From: an uncultured Clostridia bacterium
Lineage (GTDB): Bacteria > Bacillota > Clostridia > Oscillospirales > QAMX01
Direction of reading: 5' to 3'
Assembly (NCBI GenBank): GCA_944380935.1
Contig: CALWJF010000014.1
Location: 1 to 39,924 of the forward strand
Length of the DNA: 39,924 nucleotides
Of the stretch, positions 38,739 to 39,924 are shown piece by piece (position 1 is the stretch's first letter; the number at the start of each line of letters is the position of its first letter). The notes beneath the pieces are model-generated. The model was given only the letters and a program-made list of their open reading frames with translations. It was not told the DNA's origin and searched no databases. Position numbers and translations under genes: made by a program.

Positions 38739-39924
38739 CTATATTTCCGTGATAATGGGAAGCACCATCGGGCTGCGCTTGGTTTTCTGATAAATCAAGC
38801 CGGATATATCATGCTTAATGATCGCTTTCATTGTATTCCAGTCACGTGTGTTTTCCCGCATACTGCGTTCAACCGCTTTTGCAGCAACAGCACGCAACTG
38901 CTCCATAAGGTCTTCACTTTCCCGTACATAGATAAAGCCGCGGGTGATGATTTCCGGCCCGGCTACAACCTGGCGCTGTGTGGAATCCACTGTGACAACT
39001 GCGGCAATAATCCCGTCGGAAGCAAGATGTTTACGGTCGCGCAGCACAACGCTCCCCACGTCTCCGACAGACAGACCGTCGACCAGCACCTTGCCAGACG
39101 GAACCGTCCCGTTAAATTTTGCACTCCGTTTGGAAATTTCCAGCACTTTTCCAATTTCGCTGATAAATATATTCTGCTCCGGAATTCCCATACTCTGCGC
39201 CAGCTTGCTATGCGCCACCAAATGGCGGTATTCACCGTGCACAGGCATAAAATACTTCGGTTTTGTCAAGGCAAGGATCATCTTCAGCTCTTCCTGGCAG
39301 GCATGGCCCGAGGCATGGATCTCGGCAAGTTTATCATGAATCACATCCGCGCCGCGATGGAACAGTTCGTTAATCATCCGGTAGATTGAACTTTCATTGC
39401 CTGGTATCGGCGAAGCCATGAGCACCACAAGGTCACCCTTTTTTACATCGATCTGACGATGGCTGGAAAATGCCATACGGTACAGTGCGGAAAGCGGTTC
39501 TCCCTGGCTCCCCGTCGCAATAATCACGGTCTTTTCCGGAGGCAGTTTTTTAATCATGGACAGCTCTACTAATGCATCTTCCGGAATGTCTAAATACCCA
39601 AGTTTCTTGGCAACAGCTATGTTATTTTCCAAGCTTCTTCCCGAAACCGCAACTTTGCGTCCATGTCTGCTTGCAATATCAATCACCTGCTTGATTCGGT
39701 GAACATTAGAAGCAAACATGGCAATAATGATGCGTTTATCACAATTTTGTATAATCTTTTCAAACGATTCCCCTACCTTCCGCTCACCGAGCGAAAAACC
39801 AGGATGTTCAACATTGGTAGAATCCTGCATTAAAAGCAGTACCCCATTTTTCCCATATTCACCAAAGCGCGACAGATCCGTCATCTCTCCGACAACCGGG
39901 TTGATATCAATTTTAAAATCACTG
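38739..39924 (-). CDS. rnj: Ribonuclease J, C-terminal part (start beyond window)
   Basis: The visible 394 residues of an RNase J, an endo/5'-exoribonuclease of the MBL / beta-CASP fold that matures and decays RNA in Firmicutes. The frame is open to the window edge (FKIDINPVVGEMTDLS), so the gene starts outside it. Beta-CASP motifs are present: DSTNVEHPGFS, MFASNVHRIKQV, ATGSQGEPLSALYRMA and HASGHACQEELK. The loop YFMPVHGEYRHL holds the last metal His. The C-terminal domain is normal in length. The terminator at 38632-38670 follows. Confidence 0.96.
   Translation of the reverse strand, partial: SDFKIDINPVVGEMTDLSRFGEYGKNGVLLLMQDSTNVEHPGFSLGERKVGESFEKIIQNCDKRIIIAMFASNVHRIKQVIDIASRHGRKVAVSGRSLENNIAVAKKLGYLDIPEDALVELSMIKKLPPEKTVIIATGSQGEPLSALYRMAFSSHRQIDVKKGDLVVLMASPIPGNESSIYRMINELFHRGADVIHDKLAEIHASGHACQEELKMILALTKPKYFMPVHGEYRHLVAHSKLAQSMGIPEQNIFISEIGKVLEISKRSAKFNGTVPSGKVLVDGLSVGDVGSVVLRDRKHLASDGIIAAVVTVDSTQRQVVAGPEIITRGFIYVRESEDLMEQLRAVAAKAVERSMRENTRDWNTMKAIIKHDISGLIYQKTKRSPMVLPIITEI

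Overview
The window looks like a chromosomal segment of an anaerobic Firmicute of class Clostridia, probably an Oscillospirales-type gut organism. This rests on gene content: a clostridial one-chain PurL, BioY/BirA, RNase J, a MinD-like ATPase beside methylglyoxal synthase, hisS-aspS, strong AGGAGG ribosome sites and frequent TTG/GTG starts. The assignment is an inference; there is no rRNA or species marker here. About 30 genes are supported, most on the minus strand.

Layout. (1) 1-2974, plus strand: the 3' part of purL with its terminator, then an ECF sigma factor with a large extra C-terminal domain and a candidate ECF-type promoter of its own. (2) 3022-17104, minus strand: a large sugar or sugar-acid gene cluster read from a near-consensus promoter at 17076-17104. 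In order it encodes three paralogous xylose-isomerase-like TIM barrels, two NAD-dependent SDR epimerase/dehydrogenases, an IolE-like TIM barrel, a DUF362 protein, a fused transketolase, a cupin and an aldehyde dehydrogenase of the methylmalonate-semialdehyde type. A third SDR follows with its own promoter, then an SGNH hydrolase and a VOC protein. No kinase, transporter, glycosidase or regulator is present, and the set matches no pathway I know. It is the best candidate for an undescribed system. (3) 17369-18074: a divergent acidic lipoprotein and a bidirectional terminator. (4) 18141-24001, minus: a cell-envelope block with a GH25 lysozyme, an MBL hydrolase, a DHHW/AlgX-like protein, an MBOAT acyltransferase, a DUF4358 lipoprotein and a secreted SGNH lipoprotein, most likely a polysaccharide O-acetylation module. 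(5) 24002-24639: a gene-poor AT-rich stretch with a plus-strand promoter and hairpins. (6) 24640-30793, minus: minD-like, mgsA, hisS, aspS, a membrane protein and a HAD hydrolase from one promoter. (7) 30874-31040, plus: a single tRNA-Pro(GGG) with its own promoter and terminator, then a region carrying a perfect 38-bp palindrome. (8) 31362-34097: an XRE-membrane regulator, and bioY and birA divergent around one BirA-type operator. (9) 34120-38537, minus: a DUF402 protein, a VanY-like carboxypeptidase, an unknown anchored protein and a histidine kinase/response regulator pair. (10) 38739-39924, minus: the C-terminal part of RNase J.

How the genes may work together. In the main cluster the SDRs would oxidise or epimerise an unusual sugar. 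The metal-dependent TIM barrels would isomerise, epimerise or dehydrate the products. The transketolase would transfer a two-carbon unit, and the aldehyde dehydrogenase would convert a short semialdehyde to an acyl-CoA. The substrate cannot be read from the sequence. Nearly every longer gap between genes of this cluster holds a stem-loop without a U-run, which suggests processing or differential stability of one long mRNA.
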